NCBI GenBank assembly: GCA_002989075.1
Contig: PSQN01000016.1
Span: 1,283,346 to 1,347,345, forward strand
DNA length: 64,000 nt
DNA from: Arthonia radiata
Lineage: Eukaryota; Ascomycota; Arthoniomycetes; Arthoniales; Arthoniaceae
Direction of reading: 5' to 3'
Part shown: piece after piece, positions 44,716-54,595 of the stretch
Layout of the letters: each line of letters opens with the position of its first letter
How positions within the stretch are numbered: the stretch's first letter is position 1
The notes under the pieces: generated by a model
What the model was told of the DNA's origin: nothing
Databases searched by the model: none
What the model saw: only the letters and a program-made list of their open reading frames with translations
Program-made: the position numbers and the translations under genes

Positions 44716-47038
44716 TTATGATACATGTGGAAAATATCGCGACCACTGCACCTCTTGATATGTCGATGGCGGTAGGTACGCGAGCTGAATCAGCGACTCG
44801 ACGATGAGGAACGTCCTTGCGAATAAGTATAGAGACCCTGCCAACAAGAGAGAAAGAAGTGGTAGGAAAAACGTTACCCTGAAGAGTACACGAATAAGTG
44901 CACGAACAATCTTCCCTTGCCTAGCTTGCAATCCGCCAAAAATCCAAGACTGCCAGCGTGCCCCCCGGCCGAACCAGAGTTTAGAGAGAACAGCTCCTGT
45001 AGACACGATAGCCACACCGGATAGCCGCCACATTATTGCTATGGTGTCGGATCGGAAGGGTCCACCCCAGGCAAGCAGATGCAGTCCTCCGTACAACCCG
45101 CAAGCGAGGCCCAGACCTGGGATCATCTGAATGCTGACGTCCTTCACTAGATCCTCGGGGCTGCCACTTCCAAAAGACATGTTTTTGATCCGTGTGACAA
45201 CAACCACGTCGTGCTTTTCCAGCCCTTCTGCGTCGAGCTCCCGTCTTGCGTCTGATGCCAGGTTAATCCGATTGATATCTGCAGAGTATAACTCCACATA
45301 GGGTTTTGCTTGATAGCGTTTGGCGCGTGCGAGAAATGGTAGGATATCATGAGAGTCAATCACATTACATGGCACCACTAATGAGTATCCGGGCGTGTAG
45401 AATATGGGGATGCCATAACCAAATCTACCAGGGGGGTGAGCTCGGGCTACCTCGTACTAAGATATTGTCAGGTCGAGGCGTAGCGGGCGCTGGTCGTGCG
45501 CTTCGCTGGGCAATATGTTCGCAGAGCGACTCGTCAGTATGGCTTTCTGTCTGTTCAAATTATCAAAGAATCCTCGGAAAAGGCTTTCGTACCACATTAG
45601 ACTTGCCTATTGATCCAATAGCGTACCTGTTCTCCTCCGACCTCAGATGCTTCCTTATATAAGTCCCACACATACGGCAGCACGCGTTCGGAACGCCGCT
45701 TCTCTTGACTCCGTGTGATACCGCTGTGCAACACCATCTTCGCAAAATTGCCAGGTTGGTGGACAAGCGCAAAAGCGATTAGTTTGTGAAGGCTTTCGCC
45801 CTTCAGAATGAAAGGCTCCAGGACGTCTTGCGGCTTTGACCACCACGAGCCGTAGATGAAGAATGCGCAGATCGCGTGCGCAAAGGTGTTGAGCTCGAGT
45901 AGACTGATGGAAACCCCTTGTGCGAGCCTTGTTACACATTAATGGCAGAACCAAGTTGCTAGCAGAGAACTATTAGCAAAGCCGCAATCAATGAAGTTGT
46001 ATATTAAACAAACCTTGTACAACAACCAGCGTTTTTCCGAAGCTATCGGACTTGCCCCTATCTCTCTTTGCTGCGACTGAAGCGTCTGTTTTTAATGAAG
46101 GCACCTATCATTCTCATGTCAGCGACCGCGTATCGCCATCGTCAAAGGGGGTACCATCACTGTCATTGATCAAACTAACGGAGCAGCGAATGGAGCGGCA
46201 TCTAAATGCCCACGAAGATTTTGTGCAAATGCTGCCCACCAAGATACTGACGAGAAACAATACAGCGCAATGTAGCTCCTAACAACGGCAGCAACTTTTG
46301 AACGGGTTGGGAAAGGGCAAGGCTGCATTTGGAAAAAAAGTCTGTCAGGCTTCTATACTCACTTCCTCGAGCAACCAAAGTAGACCTTCTGGCGTAACAG
46401 TCAGGCGATCACAGCCTTTTGGAAAGATTGACTCTTCGCCTGGGGGTGTTTCGACAGCGAAGCCTCCACCCACAGCCAGGTAGCTGAGAACCATGTCCCA
46501 CGAATCGAGAAGGTTTCCATCAGACTTCGCCGAAGATGATGGCGAGGATTGCACATTGCCGTCCGGCGGATTGGATGAAGGCACGGTAGTGCTTTCGCCA
46601 GCCGTTTCAGCCTCAGCGCTGGGCCGCATCCTGACCTCCTCCGTGTCCCGCCGAGAGATTTGGCTTGCGCGGTCTAGCAAGCTAAGTCGATGCACCTCTT
46701 TTGTCAACCACCTGGCCTTTTTATTCTGCATGAACGCCGTCAAAGCAACCTGTCAAGCTATTAGCGATACGAATATGTGGTAGGTATTTCCAGGGTGGCC
46801 GTACAACTTCAGGAGCCAGTAGTCCAAGGACAAGCCACCCGACCTTTCGAGCTGTTTGCTGCCATGTCTCCTTGTGGGCCGGCACGTTTAGATGAACCGC
46901 TTTCCAGATGCAAAGCGTAAGTGTCACGATGCATGAACTCAGAATGCTGAAGGTACCTCTAAAGTCTGGCTCGGGATGCCACGAGGCTGCTGCGTGCACT
47001 GTTGTTGAGTTCCCTATAATGTTGAGCATTGCGAACAA
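44716..47038 (-). pseudogene. Fungal multi-pass membrane protein gene with an in-frame TAA
   Basis: Five exons can be assembled on the minus strand: 47038-46805, 46749-46363, 46104-46014, 45958-45627, 45456-44716, with consistent phases, for about 594 codons. The product belongs to a large uncharacterised fungal membrane family. Recognisable blocks are HLNVPAHKETW and LGLLAPE near the N-terminus, DSFGKTLVVVQ, RLAQGVSISLLELNTFAHA, YGGLHLLAWGGPF, and the hallmark end YFPHVS. In exon 4, codon 45939-45941 is TAA, between WFCH and CVTRLAQG, where relatives have Gln. CAA to TAA is a single C-to-T in a CpA context. All else looks intact, so either a recent loss-of-function allele, a sequence error, or different splicing. 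Intron 2 (258 bp) is long and could hide a small exon. Confidence 0.6.
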
Positions 47039-47693
47039 GTTTCAAATACCGGAGCTTGCACAGCAATACGTCTGCGATTGCGAGTGCACTGATATAAGTA
47101 TTCAACATTGACGCCATGACACTGCCACACTGCCAGGCAGATGTTGTCCGCAAGAGTGTTGATGGCGCATCGAGCAAGGCTGCCTTGGCGCCTATAGATA
47201 CTTTGCGCATGTACTCTGTCAAAAACTTGGACGGCCTCATCCCATTGGTGAGTTGAGTTTCGCTTTATCGTTGTGCGACACTCCCAGTCTAGTTTCGCAG
47301 AGTCAGGGCGGCACGTGCGAATGCATTGGCTGGATAGACTCTGCACTGTCGCGGCATGGGCTATGCTGATAGTCATTTGCTTCCTCACTTGAGTTATCCT
47401 AGCCCTAGCGCACAGTAAATATAGTCAGCAAAAGACTCAAGATGGAGCCGACATTTTCATACAGCACCCGCAACAGAACGATGTTGTTCTGTGCGGTGAT
47501 CATTTAGCGGCATTGACAAATGCGTCGCTCGAGCTACTGTTCGAGGTTGAATTTGAAAGACTCGAAGAACGTGGCTGACGAAACATTAATCTGTAATTCC
47601 ACCAGCAGTCCTTGCAAGTGGTGATGTGGTAGATTCATCTCATCTGATCCGTGGTCAAGGGTCCAAGACCTCCTCATACTCTTCAACGGGAAT
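47039..47693. other. Intergenic region
   Basis: About 655 bp between the F-box gene stop and the membrane protein start, both leftward. Open frames here lack motifs. Confidence 0.35.
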
Positions 47694-49786
47694 TCATTGT
47701 GGTTGAGCCTGCGCAGGATCATAATCCTCATCGTCCTCTGAGGAAGAGCCCTCAGCATCAAGAATCTCCAGGATTGACGAAGCTGGCAATGTGACCGTAC
47801 CGCCGCCATCGCCGTCTTCGTCCTCCTCTTCGAACTCGAGCAGCACCTCGTCTTGCTCTTGCCCCTCGTCGGTCATGATGACCTGATTGTACGGATGTTG
47901 TTCGTCAATCGGTTGGTCTCGGCTCGAACTCTCAAGGCCGGCCGCTAACGAGGTGTGCGTGTACGCAGCCAGGCCGGAGGGCGCACCGTCCTTCCCGCCT
48001 TCCTCTTCATCCTCATCACCATCCACTGTCGCCGCGGCGCCAAATACACCTATACTTCCAGGATAATGTGAATGTTGCTCCCCACTCCTCCGATCATTCG
48101 GCATCCCATTGTTCTCGAACACCGGTTGGCTGTAATGACTTGTCGCAGTATTGAAGCTCTGCGGTTCATTCGGAGGGAGCTCATCCGTCAGTTTCCAGAA
48201 CGCGGTTGGCCCCGCAGGTCCATCGGGATCAAAGTCCTTGTCGAACCAGCTGCCCCAGACGCCGCGCGCCGACTGTGGGCCACCGACTTGGATACCCTCG
48301 GAGCGCCAGCGCTCCTCGCCATGGAAGACGGAGAACGATGTCCAGCGGACTTCACCTTCGGGTGTTGTGGAGACGGTGCCTTTGAGTTCCCATTCTGTCA
48401 GTCATCAATGTGTATGATCAATTAGATACGAGCAAGACTGGAGACGTACCTCGGATTCCAGAATTGGCGTTGGGGTCCCAGCCGACATGCATGGAACGGC
48501 TGGTGCCTCCAAAGTGTGTGACTATTGAACCCGGCTGCTGTCCTTGCCCAGCCGATTCGAGCTTGGTCACGCGGAGCTTCATGGTAATGAGCCGGATTGC
48601 TTCCTCTTGATCTAGCGCAGGCCGAGGTTCGTCCGCTGCTGGTAGTGGCTCGCTGAAGTTGAATGAGTAGAGGTCTGAATAGTCGAGGAAGCATACGACA
48701 CGCATCCATGTGCCAGTGACATTGTAAGGATCTTTCTCGCGCATCTCCTCTTCACGCGCTATCTCTCTCGAAGCTTGCTCATTGTCGTCGATATCGCGGT
48801 CTTCCCTTGCCTTCGCTTCCCGCTCCAATTTGCGCTTCTTCCAGTCGACCGGGCTGACGAAACTTTTCGGCGCAATACCTGCCCATGGCGCATGCCATAG
48901 AAGAGGAAATCGCTTGCTTGTTCTCATGTGAAATTGGTGCAAGTTGTGTTGCACTACAAGCATAATTGCCTGCAGCTTTTCCCAGTCAACTCTTGAGGTG
49001 CCATCGTCGAAGAAGGGGCCCCAGAATGTGCCCGTTGTATATCGTCGCAAGTCGTACACCCTACTACGAGCGAATGTGTCCATGCGCAACTGCGAAGGCA
49101 CCCCAGAGGATTTCAATGGAGCTCCATAGTAGACGTGTAGCTTCGCGCTCGCCTGAGATGTCTTTTCGTCGACATAGTGAGGCTGTGGGAGCTTCTGCGC
49201 CCAAGCAAAGAGGGAGGAGCGGGCTAGAAAGGCTTCACGGTTTCTGGCATCTTTGAAGGCCCGATTGAGGATGGATAGGTTCTGCGATGATGTTTGAAAA
49301 GGAGAGTCTGATGCACGTGAAGCTTTGATAAAGCTATCAAGCCATCTCTCGGCGTCTCGAAGAGCAGTCTCCTGTTCGCCCGTTGTCAGCCCGATTGTCA
49401 AGGTAGTGCACAAAGTGCTCAGCAAATACCTTCTGCGCAAGAGACCTTGTGTCTAAGAGTTTCTGAAGCCGTGTGAAATCTTTGAGATAGGTCTCCCAGC
49501 TTGATGCGTCGTTCCATGAGCTTTCAATGGGTGGTGGGTCCTGTGCATATACAGTCAGTCAATTAAGTATCGAAGAAGGCTGTCCTTGAATCCTGCACAC
49601 GTAGTGTTCCAAATACGAGTCTTTGAAGACAAGCTTATCATTGTCAACAGTCCCTTTCAGACTTCGGCATGCTGCGCGGATGGCGGCAATGTCGAATGGA
49701 TTACATTCAGTGACGATAGTATGGAGTAGCTCTCGAGGTAGATCCAGGAGAGTGGGAGGGTTTGTTCGGTCCATTGCGCCCTCCAT
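47694..49786 (-). CDS. F-box protein
   Basis: Four exons on the minus strand: 49786-49601, 49540-49430, 49371-48450, 48394-47694; 1920 nt, 639 residues, introns 54-60 bp. F-box proteins are substrate adaptors of SCF ubiquitin ligases. The F-box is at the N-terminus (LLDLPRELLHTIVTECNPFDIAAIRAAC, in parts). The central part holds family blocks such as LRRYTTGTFWGPFFDDG, TGTWMRVVCFLDYSDL and SRSMHVGWDPNANSGI. Exon 4 continues with GTVSTTPEGEVRWTSFS, GEERWRSEGIQVGG and FWKLTDEL before a long acidic, probably disordered tail. The start is either 49786 or 49774 (both ATG just before the F-box). Substrate unknown. Divergent from the NUDIX gene. Confidence 0.88.
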
Positions 49787-50499
49787 CGGTAAGAGAACTG
49801 TGCAACTAGTAGCACAGTGAAGTAACGGACCTTGAGGCCCTCGGGGAAAGATTTGAGAGCACTCCACTGCAAGCAGCAGGTCAGTGGAGTTAAATCATAG
49901 ACGATACCGGCGGGGTGGTTTGGCGATTTCGGTGGATATAAGCCTAATCGCCGGAAGAGCGAGGGCAAGTCACAGACTGGTCCGAGCGCTGCTTGTCATT
50001 TGTTTACTTCCCTCTTCACTCCACCGGTTCCATCCGAACTTTCATCGGACATAACGTTCATTGCTTGAAGTTTGGAAATTGCCTTGAGAGCAGCATGCCT
50101 CGGTCGCATCTCTGCGGTTATCAAGGTATTGACAAGCCTGCTACCTGCCGCTCACCAATAGTCGTTGTAGCCTAATGGCTGTGCACTTGCCTGCTGCTTC
50201 ACAGCTGACCGGAGAACCCCCTCTCTTCACGACCCTTCTGTTTCCGTTGAAGAAGAATTTCGGTAATGGATTGCTCGGTCATCAACAAATGAGCGAGTAG
50301 GGTACCGATAATGAAAATTATCACCAGTGTTTTGGGCAGCGTCACCTGTTAAAGATGATACCGGTCCTTGTAAGACATTGTAAGCGTCCGGTATTCGTTC
50401 TTCACAGCTCTCCTTCACGCTCAGAATCATTCCTTTAAACTTCCATCGTCCCTTCAGTACCCACTCTATCTTGCAAGACTCAGACCGATTAACGCCACG
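49787..50499. promoter_or_regulatory. Divergent upstream region, F-box / NUDIX
   Basis: 713 bp between divergent starts, presumably holding both promoters. No specific motif was identified. Confidence 0.4.
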
Positions 50500-51255
50500 A
50501 TGAAGAGACTTCGAATAGTAGCAGAAAAGAGGGAACGCAGAAAGAATTTCCGGTCTACCCGCGCAAATATGTACAACGGCAGCAGCCCATCGCTCGAAGA
50601 CAGCCCTGGCGCGCTTTCGCTCAACAAGGCTGTGAGATACATTGTTGGCGCGATCGTAATGCAATACGGCCGACCCGCACCTCGCGTGCTCTTGATCAAG
50701 CGCGCGGCCCACGAACAAGCATTCGCAGATACTTGGGAATATCCTGGAGGCAGTATGGAACAGAGCGATGACACAGTATATGCCGCAGTCAAGCGTGAAC
50801 TAATGGAGGAGACTGGACTTCGGATCACCCGCGTCGTTGCTCAGCTTCCCGATATGCCATTGGGACGCTACAAGCAAAACAGGCAGCTCAACTACGTGGT
50901 GGAAGTAGAAAGCGATGCAGCTGTGAAGGTCGATCCAAAGGAGCACTCGGCGTTCATGTGGGTTAAGGATGGTGATGCTGGAGTTCTCAACATGACAGAC
51001 GAGAAAAGAAAGATCCTCTGGTATGCCTTCGACTTTGCGGAGAGCCTAAGAGCGGAAGGTGGGAACGGTAGGCGTGAGGTGACGGCTGAGGATGGTGCAA
51101 TGTCAGATCGTGAGACTAGCCACCTTCTTCGTTCGCCGCTCGTGCCAGCGGAGGCTGTGGATTCATCGGCGGAGCTAGTCGATAGTCAGGAACCCCGGAG
51201 CGTCAAACGAAGATGCTTGCACCTTCCGTTGCGACCCATTGCGCCAGTTCCTTGA
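50500..51255 (+). CDS. NUDIX hydrolase
   Basis: Intronless, 251 residues. NUDIX enzymes hydrolyse nucleoside diphosphates linked to other groups, often to clear damaged nucleotides. The domain starts near residue 47 (VGAIVMQYG) and includes VLLIKRAAHEQAFADTWEYPGG. The catalytic helix RELMEETGL keeps the essential REUxEExGU core. Before it the box is GGSMEQSDDTVYAAVK: one residue longer than the usual G-x5-E-x7 spacing and with Asp where Glu is typical. The C-terminal ~70 residues are low-complexity with a basic KRRC patch. The N-terminus is basic (MKRLRIVAEKRERRK). A substrate cannot be assigned. Confidence 0.85.
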   Translation: MKRLRIVAEKRERRKNFRSTRANMYNGSSPSLEDSPGALSLNKAVRYIVGAIVMQYGRPAPRVLLIKRAAHEQAFADTWEYPGGSMEQSDDTVYAAVKRELMEETGLRITRVVAQLPDMPLGRYKQNRQLNYVVEVESDAAVKVDPKEHSAFMWVKDGDAGVLNMTDEKRKILWYAFDFAESLRAEGGNGRREVTAEDGAMSDRETSHLLRSPLVPAEAVDSSAELVDSQEPRSVKRRCLHLPLRPIAPVP

Positions 51256-51530
51256 TCTGGGCACTGAAGTCTCCTGGCCAAAGCCAAGACACCGCGAAAC
51301 CCCGACTGAATCATTGTGTGGATGGGCTGATTGACTGGCAATCCATTCTGACAAGCCGAAGCGGATTGGAACGATTGGGACCCCTCAAGTCATGACGGAA
51401 CTCGTCTCGCGTGAGCGGTTGAAAAAGCTATTGAGAGGAAAAAAGATTGGAGTGACCCTCACCACATGGCAGCGCGGTAGTTGAGCGAAGGATAGCTGGC
51501 CAAGCTGTCACAATCCAACGCCGTTCATGT

Positions 51531-53267
51531 TCAAGCAATTGCATCCGTGCCCCTCGTTTTGCCCTTTTCCATCTTAGCAGTCTTCGCGCCGAACTGAATG
51601 GCTCGCTTCTTCTCGCGTGCAATACCAGGCAAGCCTAGCCTATCGGCCAGCAGCCTCAACACAAGCTTGCCCGGCTCAATGCTATCTGCTTCATCTGCAC
51701 TCTTCGTACTCCGCTCACGAAACCCACACTTCTCCCATACAGGCGCCTGAGCAGCCCACTCAACAAGCTGCTCGTCAAGATACGGATACCGAGCCTCGCG
51801 GCTCAAGTCGGCAATGACACGGTCGTCCCTCCCGAGGTTACGCTTACCCAGCCTTGCGGTATCAAGCGTGAGTTCAGCGATCAAAGCCTTATATCCACCC
51901 CTTTGGAAAGCGGTCGCATGCCGCTGATAGCCTCCGAACAGCTCGTCCGCACCGAGCCCTGAGAGCAATACCCTTGCTTTGGAGGCGTACGCTTGGCCGT
52001 CTACCGTGCCGATACCTCGCGCTGCAAAGTACAGAGCCAGGCCTATTGACATGTCCATTTCCGTATCGTGGGGCTTCAAGAGAGACGCGATATGGCTCTT
52101 GCGCTCCTGAACGCTTGTGTAAGGGACGTTGATCTCCACAAGACGCCAGTCGCGAGTGGGGCACACTTGTCGTAGTTCTGAAAGCGATTTGCGCGCAGTG
52201 ATCCGGTCTGGACAGGTCTCATAGACTGAGGTGTCATTTGACTGCAACGTATTGCCGTGAATACGAGGGTTCTGAAATGCTACATTCAGTAGGCAGATGG
52301 ATTGATAGGGCGGTAAGACATCATGGGCCAGACGTGCCAATACTGAGCAGTCTAGGCCACCAGAGAACAGGATGGCTACACTAGCGCCCCTTCCCACGTA
52401 GGGTACCGGCATATCGTGATCTGGAAGATTTAGCCTGAGGCCAAGTGAGTGTCTGAGATGTCTCTCAAGTTCGGCAACAGATGGCGATACTTCCGTCAAG
52501 CGAGTAGCATCCTGGGTCGGAAGTTCAGTATTGATCTGAAAGAGGCCTTTAGACCAGGGAAAACGCTGGATGGAGATCTCCACAGGCAGCCCTGCTGCGC
52601 GGATGGCATTGATGACAGTATCCGATGCTCTCTCAATACGGTCAAGGACAGACCCAGCTGGCTTCGTCGACAGAGCGTTCAAATCAAGCGTGTACAATCT
52701 ACTCGATTCCACCTCTTCCCAACCTGTGTCTCCATCACCTACGCTTGATAAGACGAAGCTGTCAGCATTACACTTGAACAACAGCGACCTTCTTCCCAGA
52801 CAGTCGCGTGCGAAGTATACTTTGCTGTGCCAAAAGTCAAGGAACACGAATGCATACGGTCCGCGCACACGAGATAGAGTCTCCAAAATATGAAGTTCAC
52901 TATGTTTGCCGCTTGTACCCCGACTTACCATCCGCAGCATTCTGAGCATCATCTTGAACACATCTTCGGTATCACTGCCGACTACGGGTTTGCCATCGAT
53001 GCCCCAGGCTTCACCATTCCAACACATTGAGAAGTCGGCATTGGTTGCATCTTCTGGCTGGACCGGCTGAGCGACAACGCTATCGCCCCGTAAAGCCAGT
53101 ACAGTTCCTTCAAATCGTGTACTGACCCATGGATGGCCAGCTGCTTTCATGTGGTTTTCGAAGACCCGATGAGCGTCTGGGCCCCTCGTCTGGAGTCGGC
53201 TAGCGAGTATGTCATTTGGCTTTGGCGCGTCGACGCCGCAGCCAATGGAGAGGTAGATGCCGCACAT
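51531..53267 (-). CDS. ASNSD1-like glutamine amidotransferase/asparagine synthase protein
   Basis: Intronless, 578 residues. Begins MCGIYLS, where Cys2 is the nucleophile of class II glutamine amidotransferases, followed by RGPDAH. The N-terminal domain runs to about residue 200 (RDCLGRRSLLF). The C-terminal PP-loop ATPase domain has LFSGGLDCSVLA (around residue 300) and LLSGLGADELFGGYQRH, the two ATP/Asp-site blocks of asparagine synthetase. The layout and divergent sequence fit the ASNSD1/YML096W group rather than the main asparagine synthetase Asn1/Asn2. Its physiological substrate is not established. Ends close to the NUDIX gene (convergent) and is divergent from SPC25. Confidence 0.9.
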   Translation of the reverse strand: MCGIYLSIGCGVDAPKPNDILASRLQTRGPDAHRVFENHMKAAGHPWVSTRFEGTVLALRGDSVVAQPVQPEDATNADFSMCWNGEAWGIDGKPVVGSDTEDVFKMMLRMLRMVSRGTSGKHSELHILETLSRVRGPYAFVFLDFWHSKVYFARDCLGRRSLLFKCNADSFVLSSVGDGDTGWEEVESSRLYTLDLNALSTKPAGSVLDRIERASDTVINAIRAAGLPVEISIQRFPWSKGLFQINTELPTQDATRLTEVSPSVAELERHLRHSLGLRLNLPDHDMPVPYVGRGASVAILFSGGLDCSVLARLAHDVLPPYQSICLLNVAFQNPRIHGNTLQSNDTSVYETCPDRITARKSLSELRQVCPTRDWRLVEINVPYTSVQERKSHIASLLKPHDTEMDMSIGLALYFAARGIGTVDGQAYASKARVLLSGLGADELFGGYQRHATAFQRGGYKALIAELTLDTARLGKRNLGRDDRVIADLSREARYPYLDEQLVEWAAQAPVWEKCGFRERSTKSADEADSIEPGKLVLRLLADRLGLPGIAREKKRAIQFGAKTAKMEKGKTRGTDAIA

Positions 53268-53708
53268 GTTTCATCACGGCAGAGTACCGCGAATCGCCTT
53301 GAGTTTTCAGTCGCAAAACACGGCCATGGGGATCCGAATGCAATCGGACTGTTATTGATCTGTGTCAGTGGGAAGTTTTAGGTGATGCCAAGGATTTCTC
53401 TAATCTGTTGCTGTGGCAACACTTGACAACAATCCATCCCACATCGATTCTGCGACACCCGCGACGAACACAATCACCGAACCCGTGCGCACAGTACATG
53501 CGTCAACACAACGTATCTGGCACTCAAGGAATTGACTATCGGTGACGAGCAAACATCTACTCCGATCTCGCGCAGCCGCCATCAAGCAAGCCTCGTCACA
53601 GCACTATCGCGCGCACTCCCACCGAGTAGCCGCGACGTCACTGCGCACGCCTCCCAATACCTCTGCACATCTCTGCAGTCGACAGCCCGTCCTTCCGATA
53701 ACTCAACC
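53268..53708. promoter_or_regulatory. Divergent upstream region, ASNSD1-like / SPC25
   Basis: 441 bp between divergent start codons. The SPC25 frame is open for 59 further codons here, but that stretch looks like leader. Confidence 0.45.
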
Positions 53709-54470
53709 ATGGCAACAACAACCCTCGACCTCCCGCACCTCCCCCACCAACCACCCACCTCAACCCTCCCCTCAACCCTAGACTTCGACTTCGACTCCCT
53801 CCGCTCCGCCATGTCCACCTTCACCGTCCGCTTCGACACCTATATAAAGCACTCACGCGCCTCTCTCCTCTCAGAGCGCAACACACACCGCATGGCGCTC
53901 TCCTCCGTGACCGAGCAGACGCACCAAACGGAAACCCAAATCGAAGGCCTAGTCAAGAAAATGGAGCGCCATGAAGAGGCCGTGAAAGCCCAAGACGGCG
54001 AGGTGGAGGCGCTGAAGGCGGAGGTGAGCGAGTATAGCAGTGCGCGGGATAAGCGGAAGGAGGAGGTTGAGGCGCTGAGAGCCAAGGAGAAGGATGTGAG
54101 AAGGCTGCTTACGGACGCGAAAGCGCGGAGTAAACAGAAGAGAGAGTGGTTCTCGGCGCAGCGGGAGGCGGATCTCAAGGAGTTGGCGTTTTGGGAGGAG
54201 GCGCTGGGGGTGCGGATGGAGGGGACGGGGCGGGAGGACGTGGTGCGGTTTGTGTTTGTTTTTGAGGATATGCAGGGGCATGGACGGAGGAGGGAGGCGA
54301 GCTTTGAGTTGAGTATGGGGAGTGGGTATGTGGTTGAGGGGTGTGAGCCTGGACTGGGTGGTGTTTGGGGGGAGGTGCAACGGCTGGGGCGGGAGATGGA
54401 GGAGAAGGAGGAATTGGGGGGGTTGTTGAAGGGGATGAGGGGATTGTTTGCGGAGCGGCTTGGGCTGTGA
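53709..54470 (+). CDS. SPC25: Kinetochore protein Spc25
   Basis: Intronless, 253 residues from the chosen ATG at 53709 (MATTTLDLPHLP); the longer frame from 53532 adds 59 residues unlike the family. Spc25 pairs with Spc24 in the Ndc80 complex, which ties kinetochores to microtubules. Residues about 40-165 are a continuous heptad-like coiled coil rich in Glu/Lys/Ala. The C-terminal globular domain follows (WEEALGVRMEGTG, VVRFVFVFEDM, SGYVVEGCEPGLGG) and ends in the helix LLKGMRGLFAERLGL. Length and order match fungal Spc25. The 3' third is strikingly G-rich on the coding strand. Confidence 0.88.
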   Translation: MATTTLDLPHLPHQPPTSTLPSTLDFDFDSLRSAMSTFTVRFDTYIKHSRASLLSERNTHRMALSSVTEQTHQTETQIEGLVKKMERHEEAVKAQDGEVEALKAEVSEYSSARDKRKEEVEALRAKEKDVRRLLTDAKARSKQKREWFSAQREADLKELAFWEEALGVRMEGTGREDVVRFVFVFEDMQGHGRRREASFELSMGSGYVVEGCEPGLGGVWGEVQRLGREMEEKEELGGLLKGMRGLFAERLGL

Positions 54471-54595
54471 AGGTATTGAATGATTAGAATGAGATGTTCG
54501 GGAACTTTGAACGTGCGATTGAGCGATGAATTAATGATGCTATTGCACCTACACCAATGCAGGTTGTCTATCAAAAGGTTGCTATTCAAAGGCTT

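Noticed and set aside
45457-45626. Coding exon within intron 4 of the membrane protein gene
   Set aside because: A readable stretch exists, but it ends in an in-frame TAG at the acceptor, and skipping it keeps phase 0 and the family order.
53840-54589. 249-codon Ser/Pro-rich minus-strand frame
   Set aside because: Antisense shadow of SPC25, produced by its G-rich codons.
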